The notes: a model not told the origin generated them from the letters alone. DNA of 51,808 nt from CAZWRK01 sp964635875 (GCA_964635875.1 CAZWRK010000011.1:1-51808); one strand, 5' to 3'; positions 1 to 8,349 are shown, counted from the stretch's first letter. Made by a program: numbers and translations.

Positions 1-567
1 AACGTCCAACTCATCTTCGAGGCCAGAGCCGTCTTCAACGGTGATCACGCCTTCTTTGCCGACTTTTTCCATTGCAGCAGCGATTTTTTCACCGATGACG
101 GTGTCGCTGTTTGCAGAAATCGAGCCGACTTGAGCGATTTCTTTGGTGGTGGAGCAAGGCTTAGACAGGGCTTTCAGCTGTTCAACAATCGCGATGACCG
201 CTTTGTCGATGCCGCGCTTCAGGTCCATCGGGTTCATGCCGGCAGCGACATACTTCATGCCTTCTTGAACCACGGCTTGCGCCAATACGGTTGCAGTGGT
301 GGTGCCATCGCCAGCGATATCGTTGGTTTTGGAAGCCACTTCCTTGACCATTTGTGCGCCCATGTTTTCGAACTTGTCTTTCAGTTCGATTTCTTTAGCA
401 ACAGACACACCGTCTTTGGTGATGGTCGGCGCACCGTAGCTGCGCTCAAGCACAACGTTGCGGCCTTTCGGGCCGAGAGTCACTTTAACTGCGTCAGCCA
501 GAATGTTGACGCCATGAACCATTTTTGCGCGTGCGGAATCACCGAATTTTACATCTTTAGCAGCCAT
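1..567 (-). CDS. groEL: 60-kDa chaperonin GroEL, N-terminal part (cut by window edge)
   Basis: Large subunit of the cytoplasmic ATP-driven GroEL/GroES folding chamber. The reverse strand reads MAAKDVKFGDSARAKMVHGV from an ATG at 567, followed by the family's equatorial-domain signatures: TLGPKGRNVVLE, the DGVSVAKEIEL segment and the nucleotide-binding GDGTTTATVLAQ. About 189 of roughly 545 residues are present; the rest lies beyond position 1. A purine-rich Shine-Dalgarno sequence (GGAGAG) precedes the ATG. It lies 45 bases downstream of groES in the usual bicistronic order, so it should be transcribed from the CIRCE-controlled promoter upstream of groES. The part seen is intact with no frameshift. 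Confidence 0.98.
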   Translation of the reverse strand, partial: MAAKDVKFGDSARAKMVHGVNILADAVKVTLGPKGRNVVLERSYGAPTITKDGVSVAKEIELKDKFENMGAQMVKEVASKTNDIAGDGTTTATVLAQAVVQEGMKYVAAGMNPMDLKRGIDKAVIAIVEQLKALSKPCSTTKEIAQVGSISANSDTVIGEKIAAAMEKVGKEGVITVEDGSGLEDELDV

Positions 568-612
568 CTTTAACTCTCCAAATCGTTTTCAAATCGGATG
601 CGGGTGAGGGAA

Positions 613-900
613 TTACTCAACAATGCCCATCACGTCTTCTTCACGCATCACCAGCACTTCGTCGCCGTCGATTTTGACGGTCTGGCCGGAGTACTTACCG
701 AAAATCACTTTGTCACCCACTTTGAGTTCCAGTGCGCGACGTTCGCCGTTTTCGAGGATCTTGCCGTTACCAACAGCGATCACTTCACCCATATCCGGCT
801 TTTCAGCTGCCGAGCCCGGCAGAACGATGCCAGATGCAGTTTTTTCTTCAGCCTCAAGGCGCTTGATAACAACACGGTCGTGTAAAGGGCGAATAGCCAT
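613..900 (-). CDS. groES: 10-kDa co-chaperonin GroES
   Basis: Lid of the GroEL chamber; seven copies cap a GroEL ring in an ATP-dependent manner. The 95-residue product has the normal family length and motifs: N-terminal IRPLHDRVVIKRLE, the mobile-loop region EEKTASGIVLPGSAAEKP at about residues 17-34, and the C-terminal GDEVLVMREEDVMGIVE. The ATG at 900 has a GGAGAG ribosome-binding site six bases upstream. It is the first gene of the groES-groEL operon. Its leader contains a perfect CIRCE inverted repeat, so it is probably repressed by HrcA and induced by heat. HrcA itself is not encoded in this window. Confidence 0.98.
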   Translation of the reverse strand: MAIRPLHDRVVIKRLEAEEKTASGIVLPGSAAEKPDMGEVIAVGNGKILENGERRALELKVGDKVIFGKYSGQTVKIDGDEVLVMREEDVMGIVE

Positions 901-967
901 GAATCTCTCCTATCAATTACAGGGTCTTGGCAAAAATTCTTGAAAATCAATCTATTGCATCGGGCAA

Positions 968-994
968 TTAGCACTCGATGTCTACGAGTGCTAA
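968..994 (-). promoter_or_regulatory. CIRCE operator (HrcA binding site)
   Basis: A perfect inverted repeat TTAGCACTC-N9-GAGTGCTAA, identical to the CIRCE consensus. It lies 68 bases upstream of the groES start and its upstream end touches the -10 hexamer of the groE promoter, so bound HrcA would cover the transcription start. Confidence 0.95.
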
Positions 995-1023
995 TAGTAG
1001 GGACTGCCCGAGCGCTTTTCAAG
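994..1023 (-). promoter_or_regulatory. groES-groEL promoter, sigma-70 with an overlapping sigma-32-like reading
   Basis: On the reverse strand there is TTGAAA (1017-1022), a 17-base spacer and TACTAT (994-999), a good sigma-70 promoter. The same bases also read CTTGAAA (1017-1023), a 14-base spacer and CCCTACTAT (994-1002), which resembles a heat-shock sigma-32 promoter (CTTGAAA / CCCCATnT) with a poorer -10. CIRCE lies immediately downstream. Confidence 0.7.
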
Positions 1024-1065
1024 AGGAAAAATCATGTTTTTATACAAGATTCTTTTGCCTTCGCT

Positions 1066-3075
1066 TTATGGATGCACTTTTGCCTTGTAATTATTCAAAA
1101 GCTGATAGCGCGCCATTTCATAAAATGCTCGCGTTTGCTTTTCAAGAGCAGCCGCTGCTTCTGGGGCTTTGGCGCTTTGATCGACACTGGCGTCATCACC
1201 ATTCAGATCTGCTAAGTGTTTTTGGTGACCATCGGCACGCATCATGAAGTAATGCCCTTGTTCAACCAGCCCAATTTCAGGGCCCCGATCATGGGTAATC
1301 ACAAAGGCCCGCGGTGCATCAGATTGAGTAGGATCCAGTAAATCGCGTCCAAATGCGGTGTTTACATAAGGTCGATTGAGGAGTCCTGCCAGCGTGGGTA
1401 ACACATCAATTTGTGAGGCAATCCGATCGTGTACAGCAGGCTTTAAGAGCTTGGGAGCATATAGCACAAACGGTGTGTGAACACTCGTCAGCCGCAGTGA
1501 CGTCCATGCATCCGGCAACAGTTTTCCCGCATTGCCGGTAATGCCGTGGTCGCCGGTAAAGACAAAAATCGTGTTGTCGAAATACTTTTCTTTTTTGGCC
1601 GTTTCGATCAAGGTGCGGATGGAGTAATCCATGTACCGGAACGAATTGAACTCATCCAAGCTATCAAACCCATTCGCCTTCAATGTCGCATCATCGACTT
1701 TACGAACTTCAAAATCTTTGTCTTCTGCTGGAATGGTATACGGGCGATGGTTTCCCGAAGTTTGGATAATCGCAAAGAATGGTTTGTTCTGTGTTCGGAA
1801 GACCTTGTTGGCTTCTTTGAATAAATTGGTGTCCGAAATACCCCAAGTGTCATTGCGTGGAGATTGGTAATCTCCTTCTTCGCGAATGTCGATATTGCGA
1901 ATGTTATTACTGAGCAGCCCACGGATATTGGCCCAAGACGTGGAGCCGCCAATAAAGTAAAAGCGCTGATAATCAGGGAACGCGCTATCAATCAAAATAT
2001 GCTGGTCCGCTGCCTGTGGGTTACGGCTCGACGTGTTCGCTGTTTCTACATCGGGAATACCGGTCAGCGTCGCAAATACACCGTGTGCAGTTCCAAAGTG
2101 CGGCGTGAAGTAGCGGGTAAATTGCACGCCATCCTGCGCCATTTGATCAAAATATGGCGTTGTTTTCAGTGGGTTACCGAATAGGCTGGTTTTATAGGCC
2201 GAGAATGATTCCACAAGAACCAGCACAATATTCGGTTGTCCAGCCAATGCACCTGCACGCGGTGCAATCTCGCGGCGCAGAGACAGCGTATTGAGATCGG
2301 GATGCGGTACTTTTAGCCAGTGGGCGATGATTGGGTAAGCCGTTTTGACCTGATCCACATCGTATCCCGCCCGCTGGTAATCTAGCGTATCAAAGAAGTT
2401 CACTAGCGGATTAAGGCCCAGACTCGATACAAATGGGTCGGCACTAAAAAAGGCATCACTCCAGCGCAGCGGGTACTGCGACACTTGTCCATGCATTCCG
2501 AGAACGACGCTGAAAAACACTAAGCTATTCAGCGCAATGCGTTGAAGTCGTGATGGGTTTTGGTGAACGCGAATCTGTGCCAGTCGCTCAAAATGCGCAC
2601 CAATCCATTTCGAAATGAGATAAACCCCCAGCAGTGCGGGGATTAAAAAGCGCAGCACTGGATACGTTTGCCATACCATTTCCCCCGAGGTTTGCCAATC
2701 GCCTAAAAAATTGAGAATCGCGGCATTCAGGCGACTGCGTAAATAACTGTAGTGCCCAAAATCGACCAGCGCGGCCGTCAGGCACAGCGTGAAAGCGAGG
2801 GTGAAATAACCCGTCCAAAACCGCCGCCAGCCTGTGGATAAAAATGGTGAAAACAGTCGCCAGCCACCGAATAACAAAAACGGCGTCACGATAATCAGCG
2901 CTACACGCAAATCAAAGCGAAAACCATATTGCAAGGCGCGCAACACTTCAGGTTGCTGGAGCGTGTGTGTTCCACCAAATTGCCATAAAAAAGTAAGTCG
3001 AGCGATGCTCAGCAAGGCTAGCAATGCACTGACAATGCGGAGGCTAAAACGCAGGGTTTTGGGTAAACGAATCAT
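1066..3075 (-). CDS. LTA-synthase-family membrane sulfatase-fold phosphotransferase
   Basis: Alkaline-phosphatase-superfamily enzyme of the LtaS/OpgB type, which transfers phosphoglycerol or a similar group to an envelope glycan or lipid. With the ATG at 3075 it has 669 residues: about five membrane helices in the first 195, then a periplasmic catalytic domain. Visible are the metal-binding VLVESFS (E289), the presumed nucleophile Thr in HFGTAHG (T329), TSGNHRPY (H443) and VFTGDHG (D509, H510). Start choice: a GTG at 3102 in frame overlaps the lnt stop, whereas the ATG lies 10 bases after it and begins a normal membrane-anchor N-terminus. It follows lnt on the same strand, so co-transcription is likely. 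Gram-negatives lack classical lipoteichoic acid, so substrate is unknown; glucan or lipid phosphoglycerol or phosphoethanolamine modification are the alternatives. Confidence 0.85.
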   Translation of the reverse strand: MIRLPKTLRFSLRIVSALLALLSIARLTFLWQFGGTHTLQQPEVLRALQYGFRFDLRVALIIVTPFLLFGGWRLFSPFLSTGWRRFWTGYFTLAFTLCLTAALVDFGHYSYLRSRLNAAILNFLGDWQTSGEMVWQTYPVLRFLIPALLGVYLISKWIGAHFERLAQIRVHQNPSRLQRIALNSLVFFSVVLGMHGQVSQYPLRWSDAFFSADPFVSSLGLNPLVNFFDTLDYQRAGYDVDQVKTAYPIIAHWLKVPHPDLNTLSLRREIAPRAGALAGQPNIVLVLVESFSAYKTSLFGNPLKTTPYFDQMAQDGVQFTRYFTPHFGTAHGVFATLTGIPDVETANTSSRNPQAADQHILIDSAFPDYQRFYFIGGSTSWANIRGLLSNNIRNIDIREEGDYQSPRNDTWGISDTNLFKEANKVFRTQNKPFFAIIQTSGNHRPYTIPAEDKDFEVRKVDDATLKANGFDSLDEFNSFRYMDYSIRTLIETAKKEKYFDNTIFVFTGDHGITGNAGKLLPDAWTSLRLTSVHTPFVLYAPKLLKPAVHDRIASQIDVLPTLAGLLNRPYVNTAFGRDLLDPTQSDAPRAFVITHDRGPEIGLVEQGHYFMMRADGHQKHLADLNGDDASVDQSAKAPEAAAALEKQTRAFYEMARYQLLNNYKAKVHP

Positions 3076-3085
3076 AAGAACGATC

Positions 3086-4579
3086 TTAAAGAGTAGAGGC
3101 ACGGCGATGGCGTAGGCCGCTGATCAATAAAGCGAGGCCGCTCAGCGACAGCACTACCGAGTCACCCCACCGCATATAAGGGGTCTGACCTTGGTAACCC
3201 TGAATGCGGTCTTCCAGAATGGCGGTTGTAAAAGCGGGGAGTTGGGCTTGAATGTGGCCGCTGGCCGACACGATGGCCGTAGCGCCTGTATTAGTTGCTC
3301 GCAACATTGGCCGCCCGCTTTCGAGGGCGCGTGCTTGTGAAAGCTGTAATTGCTGTTCGGCGGCTGCAGAATGACCAAACCAAGCCAGATTCGAGAGATT
3401 CGCCAGCACGGTCGATTGCGCGGCGCTACCGCGTAATTCATCACCAAAGCCATCTTCATAGCAGATATTGACGGCAATTTTTTGATTTGCGAGCGTGAGC
3501 GGCGGCTGATTGTCCCCCCCCCGCGTAAAGCCGGACAGCGGCATATTCATTTGCTGATAAATCCAGCCAGTTATTGCCGGTAACGGGATAAATTCCCCAA
3601 ACGGCACAAGGTGATTTTTCGCGTAATAGAGCTGTGGTTGATGCAGCGATAAAGCCGCGTTCACATAGCCGCCCTGCGGGGTTTGCAGTACCGCGCCGGT
3701 GAGCAAGGTTTGCTGGCGCTGGTTGAGGTGCTGGCGCAAAAAAGCAAGATAGTCGGCCGGCAGCTGATCAAAAAATACCGGAAATGCCGTTTCAGGCAAG
3801 ACAATCAACTCGCCTTTCGCACTTAGGATTTGCTGTCCGTATTGCTGCAGCGTTGAAGCATAGGCGCTTTCTTCCCACTTTAAACTTTGCGGGATATTGC
3901 CTTGAATCAGCGAGACCGTGGTTGGCGCACCGACAGGGTGTGTCCATGTGTATTGTCCGCTGAGGCTGCTTCCACCCCAGAGGCCCAGCAGCACGATCAC
4001 CGGCCACCGCCATGCGACAAAAGAGGGTTGCCGAAGCTGACTGAGCAAACCGGCGGTTAAAGCGACCGCAGCCGACACTGCGTAGATTCCCCCGAGGGGT
4101 GCGAGGTGCGCAAGTGGGGTGTTTGGAATTTGGCTGTAGCCCAAACTCGCCCACGGAAATCCTGTGAATACGGTCGCCCGCAGCCATTCCATCAGAACCC
4201 ACAGCGCCGGAAAGGCAACGCCCCAGCGCCAGTAGGCTGATCCAAACGGGCCACGTACACTTGCCCACACCGCTAATGCAGGAAACAGTGCTAGCCACGC
4301 CGGTAGCAGCGCCACCATCGGCGCGGCAATCCAGCTCGGCAAACCTGCTACATCATGCAGGCTGTAATAAATCCAGTAGAAGTTAGCCGAAAAGCTGGCC
4401 AACCCCCACCAATACGCCCACGAAAAAGCCCGCGCCGGTTGAGCTTGAACTAAGCGCAACAGGATCACGAGCGAGATCAAAATCAGTGGCCAAAGTCGCC
4501 ACGGCGCAAAAGCATAGACCGTTAACGCGCCTGCGCTGGCTGCGATCAGTGCACCCTGCACCGGCTGTAACCGTGTCAT
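3086..4579 (-). CDS. lnt: Apolipoprotein N-acyltransferase
   Basis: Integral inner-membrane enzyme that adds the third acyl chain to the N-terminal cysteine of lipoproteins, the last step of their maturation before Lol sorting. The 497 residues are typical: about six membrane helices in the first 210 residues, a nitrilase-fold periplasmic domain, and a C-terminal helix (about 474-490). The catalytic triad is visible as E263 (VLPETAFP), K321 (YYAKNHLVPFGEF) and C373 (VNICYEDGFGDE). The start ATG overlaps the stop of the upstream corC gene as ATGA, giving translational coupling. It is the conserved last gene of the ybeZ-ybeY-ybeX-lnt order, here followed by an LtaS-like gene. Confidence 0.97.
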   Translation of the reverse strand: MTRLQPVQGALIAASAGALTVYAFAPWRLWPLILISLVILLRLVQAQPARAFSWAYWWGLASFSANFYWIYYSLHDVAGLPSWIAAPMVALLPAWLALFPALAVWASVRGPFGSAYWRWGVAFPALWVLMEWLRATVFTGFPWASLGYSQIPNTPLAHLAPLGGIYAVSAAVALTAGLLSQLRQPSFVAWRWPVIVLLGLWGGSSLSGQYTWTHPVGAPTTVSLIQGNIPQSLKWEESAYASTLQQYGQQILSAKGELIVLPETAFPVFFDQLPADYLAFLRQHLNQRQQTLLTGAVLQTPQGGYVNAALSLHQPQLYYAKNHLVPFGEFIPLPAITGWIYQQMNMPLSGFTRGGDNQPPLTLANQKIAVNICYEDGFGDELRGSAAQSTVLANLSNLAWFGHSAAAEQQLQLSQARALESGRPMLRATNTGATAIVSASGHIQAQLPAFTTAILEDRIQGYQGQTPYMRWGDSVVLSLSGLALLISGLRHRRASTL

Positions 4580-5424
4580 TCGCTGTGTACTTCCTCACCG
4601 GGGGTATGAATACGATTGACCATTAGCGAGTGAATGCGGCGGCTATCTGCCCGTAGTACTTGGAATTCAAAGCCCGCTATTTTGACGGTTTCTCCGCGTT
4701 TTGGAACGTGGCGCAAACTCGCCATCACGAGCCCACCGATGGTGTCATAGTCTTCATCGCTGAACGTGCTGCCAAAAAGCTCATTAAAATCGGTGATTTC
4801 GGTTACGGCTTTGACCCGATACCGCCCATTTTTTTGCGGCACGATATGATCTTCGGTTTCATCAAAGTCGTATTCATCTTCAATGTCGCCGATGATTTGT
4901 TCGATCACATCTTCAATCGTGACCAGTCCAGCCACGCCACCATATTCATCGACCACAATCGCCATATGATTCCGTGTTTCTCGGAATTCACGCAGCAAAA
5001 TATTGAGTCGTTTCGATTCGGGAATGAATACTGCAGGTCTGAGGCTGTCGCGCAAGTCGAAGTCGTCGGCGTTGGCAAAATAGCGCAGAAGGTCTTTGGC
5101 GAGCAAAATGCCGAGGACATCATCTTTGCCGTCATCAATCACGGGAAAGCGCGAATGGGCGGTTTCGATCACGAAGGGTAAAAAGGTCTCGACCGCTTCG
5201 TTGACTTTGATCACGTCCATTTGGCTACGCGGCACCATGATATCGCGCACCGAGAGTTCGCTCACTTGAAGTACGCCTTCGATCATCCCCAAGGCGTCTG
5301 CGTCGAGTAGATTGCGTTCGAAGGCCGAATGCAGAAGGTCGATCAATTCCTCGCGGTCTTCAGGTTCGCGCAAGAGGAAGGCAGAAAGTCGCTCAAGCCA
5401 CGAAGGCTTGGAAGGCTCGTCCAT
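4576..5424 (-). CDS. ybeX: CorC/HlyC-family CBS-domain protein (YbeX)
   Basis: Soluble protein of the CorC/YbeX family, linked in the literature to magnesium/cobalt efflux and, more recently, ribosome metabolism. Of 282 residues, the first part is a short acidic region, followed by paired CBS domains (about 66-190, with VSELSVRDIMVPRSQMDVI and HMAIVVDEYGGVAGLVTIED) and a C-terminal CorC/HlyC domain (about 205-280, FNELFGSTFSDEDYDTIGG). No membrane segment is seen, so it is the short cytosolic type. It is four bases downstream of ybeY and overlaps lnt by four bases, within the conserved ybeZYX-lnt operon. Confidence 0.95.
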   Translation of the reverse strand: MDEPSKPSWLERLSAFLLREPEDREELIDLLHSAFERNLLDADALGMIEGVLQVSELSVRDIMVPRSQMDVIKVNEAVETFLPFVIETAHSRFPVIDDGKDDVLGILLAKDLLRYFANADDFDLRDSLRPAVFIPESKRLNILLREFRETRNHMAIVVDEYGGVAGLVTIEDVIEQIIGDIEDEYDFDETEDHIVPQKNGRYRVKAVTEITDFNELFGSTFSDEDYDTIGGLVMASLRHVPKRGETVKIAGFEFQVLRADSRRIHSLMVNRIHTPGEEVHSE

Positions 5425-5428
5425 AGGA

Positions 5429-5926
5429 TCAGGCTTGCTCCGAGTGATAAGGGTCAGCGTATCCTAACCTTGCAAGGATGGCTGTTTCAAGTTTCTCCAT
5501 CTCGGCGGCGTCCGCGTCGTCTTCATGGTCAAACCCTTGCAAATGCAACATGCCGTGCACGGTGAGATGCGCATAATGCGCAAGCAAGGTTTTGTTTTGT
5601 TCGATAGCTTCTTTTTCGACGACGGGCGCGCACAGGACGACATCCCCAATTAAGGGCAGCTCGGCAAAATCTTCGCCCTCATTGAGTGCAAAACTAAGCA
5701 CATTGGTGGCGTAGTTTTTTTCGCGATATTCCCGATTCAACGCCTGACCCTCTTCTGCGTCGACAATGCGTAGACCGATTTCCGCGGGGCGGCGGGTTTT
5801 CAGCGCCGCACCGACCCAGCGTGAAAAATCTTGGCCGCTTGGCAAGCCCACTGGCGAAATCGCAAAGTGAACGGTGAGTGCAAGGCTACGTGGACGGGGA
5901 CGGAAGCGCGTTTTCGCGAGTTTCAT
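5429..5926 (-). CDS. ybeY: Endoribonuclease YbeY (rRNA maturation factor)
   Basis: Metal-dependent single-strand endoribonuclease needed for 16S rRNA 3'-end processing and 70S quality control. The 165-residue protein carries the family's zinc site HGMLHLQGFDH (His-x3-His-x5-His) near residue 130 and the preceding ATNVLSFAL segment. The N-terminus is about ten residues longer and more basic than in E. coli YbeY (MKLAKTRFRPRPRS), though no better internal ATG is evident. Its ATG overlaps the ybeZ stop as ATGA, so the two are translationally coupled, in keeping with their joint function. Confidence 0.95.
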   Translation of the reverse strand: MKLAKTRFRPRPRSLALTVHFAISPVGLPSGQDFSRWVGAALKTRRPAEIGLRIVDAEEGQALNREYREKNYATNVLSFALNEGEDFAELPLIGDVVLCAPVVEKEAIEQNKTLLAHYAHLTVHGMLHLQGFDHEDDADAAEMEKLETAILARLGYADPYHSEQA

Positions 5927-6888
5927 AAAGGATTCTGTGGTTGGTTAACGAGGTCCCACTGATCGTAGGCATCGACAATTTTTTGGACAAGCGGATGACG
6001 GACCACATCGGCACTGCCAAAGTGATGAAAACAAATACCGCGAACCGTGTTCAAGATTTTTTCCACTTCAACAAGGCCGCTTTTTTGGTGCCGCGCCAAA
6101 TCGACTTGAGTGCGGTCGCCGGTAATCACGGCCTTTGCCCCAAAGCCAATCCGTGTCAGGAACATTTTCATTTGTTCCGGCGTGGTATTTTGGGCTTCAT
6201 CCAAAATAATAAAAGCGTTATTGAGGGTTCGGCCGCGCATATAGGCGAGCGGAGCAATCTCAATCAGATTTTTTTCAAAAAGCTTGTTGACCCGATCAAA
6301 GCCCATTAAATCGTATAAAGCGTCATACAGTGGACGCAAATACGGATCGACTTTTTGCGCTAAGTCGCCCGGCAAAAAGCCGAGTTTTTCCCCTGCCTCG
6401 ACTGCCGGTCGCACCAAAATGATGCGTCGGATAATGTCGCGCTCAAGGGCATCGACCGCACACGCGACGGCCAAATAGGTTTTACCTGTACCGGCAGGCC
6501 CAATCCCGAAAGTAATGTCGTGTTCTTGAATCGCTTTGATATAGACATTTTGACCGGGCGTACGGCCATAGAGCTTGCCCTTGCGGGTTCGCAGCCCGAT
6601 GCTTTCGATGTCGTGGCTGACTGTGGGCAGTTGGCTATTGAGTTCAATCAGACCCAGCTGGATATCTTCGATGTCCAGCGCGCCATGATCGGCACGCAGA
6701 TAAAACGTCCCTAAAATTTGCGCCGCTTCACGCGCCCTTGCGCCCAGAATGGTGAAGCGTTCGTTGCGGCGACTGATATTGACGTCTAGTGCATTTTCAA
6801 TTTGCTTGAGATTTTCATCTAATGGCCCACACAGATTTTGCAGGCGAACATTATCAATCGGGGCCAGTGTTAAATTTTCGGTATACAA
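5923..6888 (-). CDS. ybeZ: PhoH-like ATPase YbeZ
   Basis: Cytoplasmic P-loop NTPase of the PhoH family that works with YbeY in RNA metabolism. The 321 residues contain an N-terminal RNA-binding-like region (about 1-110), Walker A GPAGTGKT (130-137) and Walker B IILDEAQNT (227-235), with the family's ARMRGRTL-like YMRGRTLNNAF just before it. The start codon appears to be TTG (6886-6888): it has a GGAG ribosome-binding site six bases upstream and no ATG is available close by, while the conserved N-terminus begins here. An intrinsic terminator lies between it and miaB, so it may need its own promoter or depend on read-through. Confidence 0.95.
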   Translation of the reverse strand: MYTENLTLAPIDNVRLQNLCGPLDENLKQIENALDVNISRRNERFTILGARAREAAQILGTFYLRADHGALDIEDIQLGLIELNSQLPTVSHDIESIGLRTRKGKLYGRTPGQNVYIKAIQEHDITFGIGPAGTGKTYLAVACAVDALERDIIRRIILVRPAVEAGEKLGFLPGDLAQKVDPYLRPLYDALYDLMGFDRVNKLFEKNLIEIAPLAYMRGRTLNNAFIILDEAQNTTPEQMKMFLTRIGFGAKAVITGDRTQVDLARHQKSGLVEVEKILNTVRGICFHHFGSADVVRHPLVQKIVDAYDQWDLVNQPQNPL

Positions 6889-6929
6889 AACAAACTCCGC
6901 GAGCCGTGCTTGTGTCTGGATCTGGGCGT

Positions 6930-6966
6930 AAAAACGGCGCTAGGGCATGAGGATGTTCTAGCGCCG
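6930..6966 (-). terminator. Intrinsic terminator after miaB
   Basis: Perfect 9-bp arms CGGCGCTAG (6935-6943) and CTAGCGCCG (6958-6966) with a 14-base loop. On the reverse strand the stem is followed by TTTTT (complement of 6930-6934). It lies nine bases after the miaB stop and 42 bases before the ybeZ start, so it would end or attenuate transcription inside the classic miaB-ybeZYX-lnt order. Confidence 0.8.
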
Positions 6967-6974
6967 ACATGGGC

Positions 6975-8303
6975 TTAGTCTTGGATGACCATTTCAGCGG
7001 TTAAGCTGTGCGGATGGGCTTCGGTAATACGGAGCATCACCGACTGGCCGATTAGGCGCGGGTGGCCGATAAAGTTCACCACGCGGTTATTTTCTGTCCG
7101 CGCCGCCAACATATTGCTATCGCGACGGGCGATTTTTTCAACGATCGCCGATTGAACGGTGCCGACCATGCTTTCATTGATGCGTAGGGTTTCCGCATCG
7201 AGCAAAGCCTGAATGCGCTGCAGACGCTGCACTTTCACTTCATGCGGCGTGTCGTCAACGAGATCGGCTGCCGGTGTGCCCGGACGCGGCGAGTAGATAA
7301 AGACAAAGCTCGCATCAAAGCGCAGTTCTTCCACTAGCTTGTAAGTCTTTTCAAAGTCTTCGTCGGTCTCGCCGGGGAAGCCCACGATAAAATCTGACGA
7401 CAAACACAAATCGGGCCGAATCGCACGCAGCTTGCGGATGATCGATTTGTATTCAAGCGCGGTATAACCACGTTTCATGGCGGCCAAAACGCGGTCCGAA
7501 CCGGCCTGAACCGGCAAATGCAGATGGGAAACGAGCTTCGGGAGGGTGGCGTAGCACTGAATCAGGCGTTCGCTAAATTCACGCGGGTGGCTGGTGACAA
7601 AGCGGATGCGTTCGATGCCCGGAATTTCATGGACGTATTCCAGCAAGTGCGCAAAGTCAGCCAGCTCGCCATCGGCCATAAGACCACGGTAGGCATTGAC
7701 GTTTTGTCCCAGCAGCGAAATATCTTTGACGCCTTGGGCGGCGAGTCCTGCGACTTCGGTCAGTACATCTTCAAACGGACGCGAGACCTCTTCGCCGCGG
7801 GTGTAGGGCACCACGCAGAAGGTGCAGTATTTTGAGCAGCCTTCCATGATCGACACAAACGCCGAACTGCCCTCAACCCGTGCTGGGGGCAGGTGGTCGA
7901 ATTTTTCGATTTCGGGAAAGGAAATATCAACCTGTGATTGGCCAGAATCTTTTTTGGCCGCAATCAGCTCGGGGAGCCGGTGCAAGGTTTGTGGGCCAAA
8001 GACGATATCGACAAACGGCGCGCGTTTGATGATGGTTTCGCCTTCTTGGCTGGCGACACAGCCGCCGACGCCAATGACCAGGTTGGGGTTTTCTGCCTTG
8101 AGATGGCGAATACGGCCCAAGTCGGAGAAGACTTTTTCTTGGGCTTTTTCGCGTACGGAGCAGGTGTTAAAGAGGATGACATCCGCTTCTTCAAGGGTGT
8201 CGGTTTTGATAGCACCTTCAGAGACGTTGAGAACGTCGAGCATTTTGTCCGAATCGTACTCGTTCATCTGACAGCCGAAGGTCTTGATATAGACTTTTTT
8301 CAT
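6975..8303 (-). CDS. miaB: tRNA-2-methylthio-N6-isopentenyladenosine-37 synthase MiaB
   Basis: Radical-SAM methylthiotransferase that adds the 2-methylthio group to i6A37 of tRNAs reading codons that begin with U. The 442-residue protein has the UPF0004 domain with cluster cysteines C11 (KTFGCQMNEYDSD), C48 (FNTCSVREKA) and C82 (GGCVASQEG), then the radical-SAM motif CSKYCTFC (C156, C160, C163), and a C-terminal TRAM domain from about residue 375. All six cysteines for the two [4Fe-4S] clusters are present. It heads the conserved cluster but is separated from ybeZ by an intrinsic terminator, and it is divergent from rstA. Confidence 0.97.
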   Translation of the reverse strand: MKKVYIKTFGCQMNEYDSDKMLDVLNVSEGAIKTDTLEEADVILFNTCSVREKAQEKVFSDLGRIRHLKAENPNLVIGVGGCVASQEGETIIKRAPFVDIVFGPQTLHRLPELIAAKKDSGQSQVDISFPEIEKFDHLPPARVEGSSAFVSIMEGCSKYCTFCVVPYTRGEEVSRPFEDVLTEVAGLAAQGVKDISLLGQNVNAYRGLMADGELADFAHLLEYVHEIPGIERIRFVTSHPREFSERLIQCYATLPKLVSHLHLPVQAGSDRVLAAMKRGYTALEYKSIIRKLRAIRPDLCLSSDFIVGFPGETDEDFEKTYKLVEELRFDASFVFIYSPRPGTPAADLVDDTPHEVKVQRLQRIQALLDAETLRINESMVGTVQSAIVEKIARRDSNMLAARTENNRVVNFIGHPRLIGQSVMLRITEAHPHSLTAEMVIQD

Positions 8304-8323
8304 TGCGCTCTGGCGAAAATGGC

Positions 8324-8349
8324 AAAACCGGCAAGATAGCCGGTTTTTT
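8324..8349. promoter_or_regulatory. Terminator-like hairpin in the miaB leader
   Basis: AAAACCGGC-AAGATA-GCCGGTTTTTT: an ACCGGC/GCCGGT stem flanked by A and T runs, usable on either strand. It starts 21 bases upstream of the miaB ATG. On the reverse strand it could attenuate miaB; on the plus strand it would stop antisense transcription into the rstA promoter region. No gene that it clearly ends is visible. Confidence 0.45.

Noticed and set aside
130..573. 147-codon plus-strand ORF opposite groEL
   Set aside because: The groEL frame on the reverse strand is unmistakable; the antisense frame is a codon-bias shadow.
3792..4298. 168-codon ORF inside lnt in another reverse frame
   Set aside because: It is a shadow of the lnt coding sequence with no ribosome-binding site and no recognisable domain; lnt has all its catalytic residues.
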